Shown in pieces: positions 5,068 to 5,802 of a DNA stretch of 5,802 nt. The notes under the pieces are model-generated. The model ran no database searches. It saw only the letters and a program-made list of their open reading frames with translations, and was not told the DNA's origin. The stretch lies in NCBI GenBank assembly GCA_030599705.1, contig JAUVNM010000128.1, forward strand, positions 1-5,802. Direction: 5' to 3'. Each line of letters begins with the position of its first letter. Position 1 is the stretch's first letter. The DNA comes from Gammaproteobacteria bacterium. GTDB lineage: Bacteria; Pseudomonadota; Gammaproteobacteria; UBA9214. A program made the translations under genes and the position numbers.

Positions 5068-5802
5068 ATGCATCAGTCACACCTGCTGAAGACACTCAAT
5101 ACACTGGTTTTTTATGCCAGCCTGATACTGCTGTTGACCTCCTGCTGGCAGCGCAACGATTTTCCCGAAGATATGTCGATCACGCCGGCCCTGCTGAAGC
5201 CGCCAGTACAACGCGCCGTCAACACACCGCCCTTTACGGTGGTGAATAACGGGACTGACTACCGTATCGAGCCGCGTTACCAGTATGATCTGCATGGCCT
5301 GGTAGTTTCCTACGCGCACCATAATGGCAACTACAGCCTGCACCGGTTGTGGAATGACCATATCAACGTCGCCGATGTGTGCGTGGTCTGGAGCGGGAAT
5401 ACGAACGGTTCCGACCTGAACCACTTCAAATTCTGGAACGGGAAATTTACCTGCAACTTCCAGACCGGCGATGCCGGCGCCTGGGAACGCTTCAGCAAAG
5501 ATCAAATATCCAACAACCACCTGCTAACGGACGACAGCCGTATTCGCAAGACGATCAAACAGGTCCGCATCGGTGACCAGATCCGGATCCGGGGCTGGCT
5601 GGTCAATTATTCCAATGACGACGGATTCTCCAGGGGCACCAGCACGACCCGCGACGATACCGGCAACGGGGCCTGCGAGACGATCTACCTGAAACATTTC
5701 GAGATCCTGGAACCGCTGGAGAACGGCTGGCGTACCTTGATGAACCTCGCGCTGACTGGCGTAATCGGCAGCAGCCTGCTCTGGCTGGTTGGTGTTATGC
5801 GG
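5068..5802 (+). CDS. Exported/membrane-anchored conserved hypothetical protein (partial at right edge)
   Basis: The frame is open from ATG 5068 to the last base (245 residues) with no stop, so the C terminus is outside the window. An N-terminal hydrophobic run (about 12-25) ends in the lipobox-like LTSC (Cys26), suggesting a lipoprotein; an uncleaved anchor is the alternative. The central part has a dense conserved look. It includes YDLHGLVVSYAHH (73-85), DVCVVWSGN, a FWNGKFTCNFQ stretch, SNNHLL, GDQIRIRGWLVNY and RDDTGNGACETIYL. I have the impression of having met such motifs in proteobacterial hypothetical proteins but cannot attach a family name. The GDQIRIRGWLVNY strand is reminiscent of OB-like folds; this is inference only. 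A second hydrophobic helix starts near residue 224 and reaches the edge, so the protein appears to be held at both ends. No Shine-Dalgarno precedes the ATG; an in-frame TGA at 5029-5031 limits upstream starts to TTG 5032. The gene is divergent from the SIMPL gene. Confidence 0.78.
   Translation, partial: MHQSHLLKTLNTLVFYASLILLLTSCWQRNDFPEDMSITPALLKPPVQRAVNTPPFTVVNNGTDYRIEPRYQYDLHGLVVSYAHHNGNYSLHRLWNDHINVADVCVVWSGNTNGSDLNHFKFWNGKFTCNFQTGDAGAWERFSKDQISNNHLLTDDSRIRKTIKQVRIGDQIRIRGWLVNYSNDDGFSRGTSTTRDDTGNGACETIYLKHFEILEPLENGWRTLMNLALTGVIGSSLLWLVGVMR

Noticed and set aside
5077..5520. Minus-strand frame of 147 codons opposite the right-edge gene
   Set aside because: The plus frame has a signal sequence and conserved-looking motifs across 245 codons; the minus frame looks like its shadow.
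1..5802. CRISPR array, tRNA or rRNA genes
   Set aside because: No regularly spaced direct repeats, no cloverleaf-type sequence and no rRNA-like stretch were found on either strand by eye.

Overview
The window looks like an ordinary chromosomal stretch from a fairly GC-rich Gammaproteobacterium-like bacterium. This rests on protein style: lipobox lipoproteins, an M48/TPR protein of BepA type, a SIMPL protein, and a membrane sensor with a PAS domain. It also rests on intergenic palindromes resembling the REP-type repeats of this group. The genus cannot be named from the sequence alone. No rRNA, tRNA, CRISPR array, intact transposase or phage gene was seen.

Layout. Positions 1-291 (minus) hold the N-terminal part of a SAM-dependent methyltransferase that runs off the left edge. 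A repeat-rich gap (292-411) separates it from a divergent gene at 412-1059 (plus) for a membrane-anchored protein of unknown function. A second short repeat-bearing gap (1060-1114) follows. Next is a three-gene minus-strand unit, read from right to left. It begins with a SIMPL-domain protein (4938-4222). Its stop overlaps the start of a two-helix periplasmic sensor ending in a PAS domain (4222-2669). After 12 bases, with repeat sequence across the junction, comes a lipoprotein metallopeptidase of the M48 family with TPRs (2656-1115). A divergent gap (4939-5067) contains another large palindrome. It leads to a plus-strand gene (5068 to the right edge, no stop in the window) for an exported or membrane-anchored protein of unknown function.

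How they fit together. The three minus-strand genes are plausibly co-transcribed and all act at or across the inner membrane or periplasm. Envelope quality control or stress sensing is a reasonable but unproven theme. The sensor has no output domain, and its last residues are encoded by repeat sequence, so it may be a truncated relic or may signal through a partner.

The most notable non-coding signal is a family of REP-like units (motifs GGTGTCAGAGCA, TGCTCTGACA and CTGACCCCGG) found at nearly every gene boundary. These units change gene ends and starts. They supply the final codons of the sensor, surround the M48 start, and place a tiny ORF with a ribosome-binding site just ahead of the methyltransferase start. 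I found no clear evidence of a wholly new multi-gene system.
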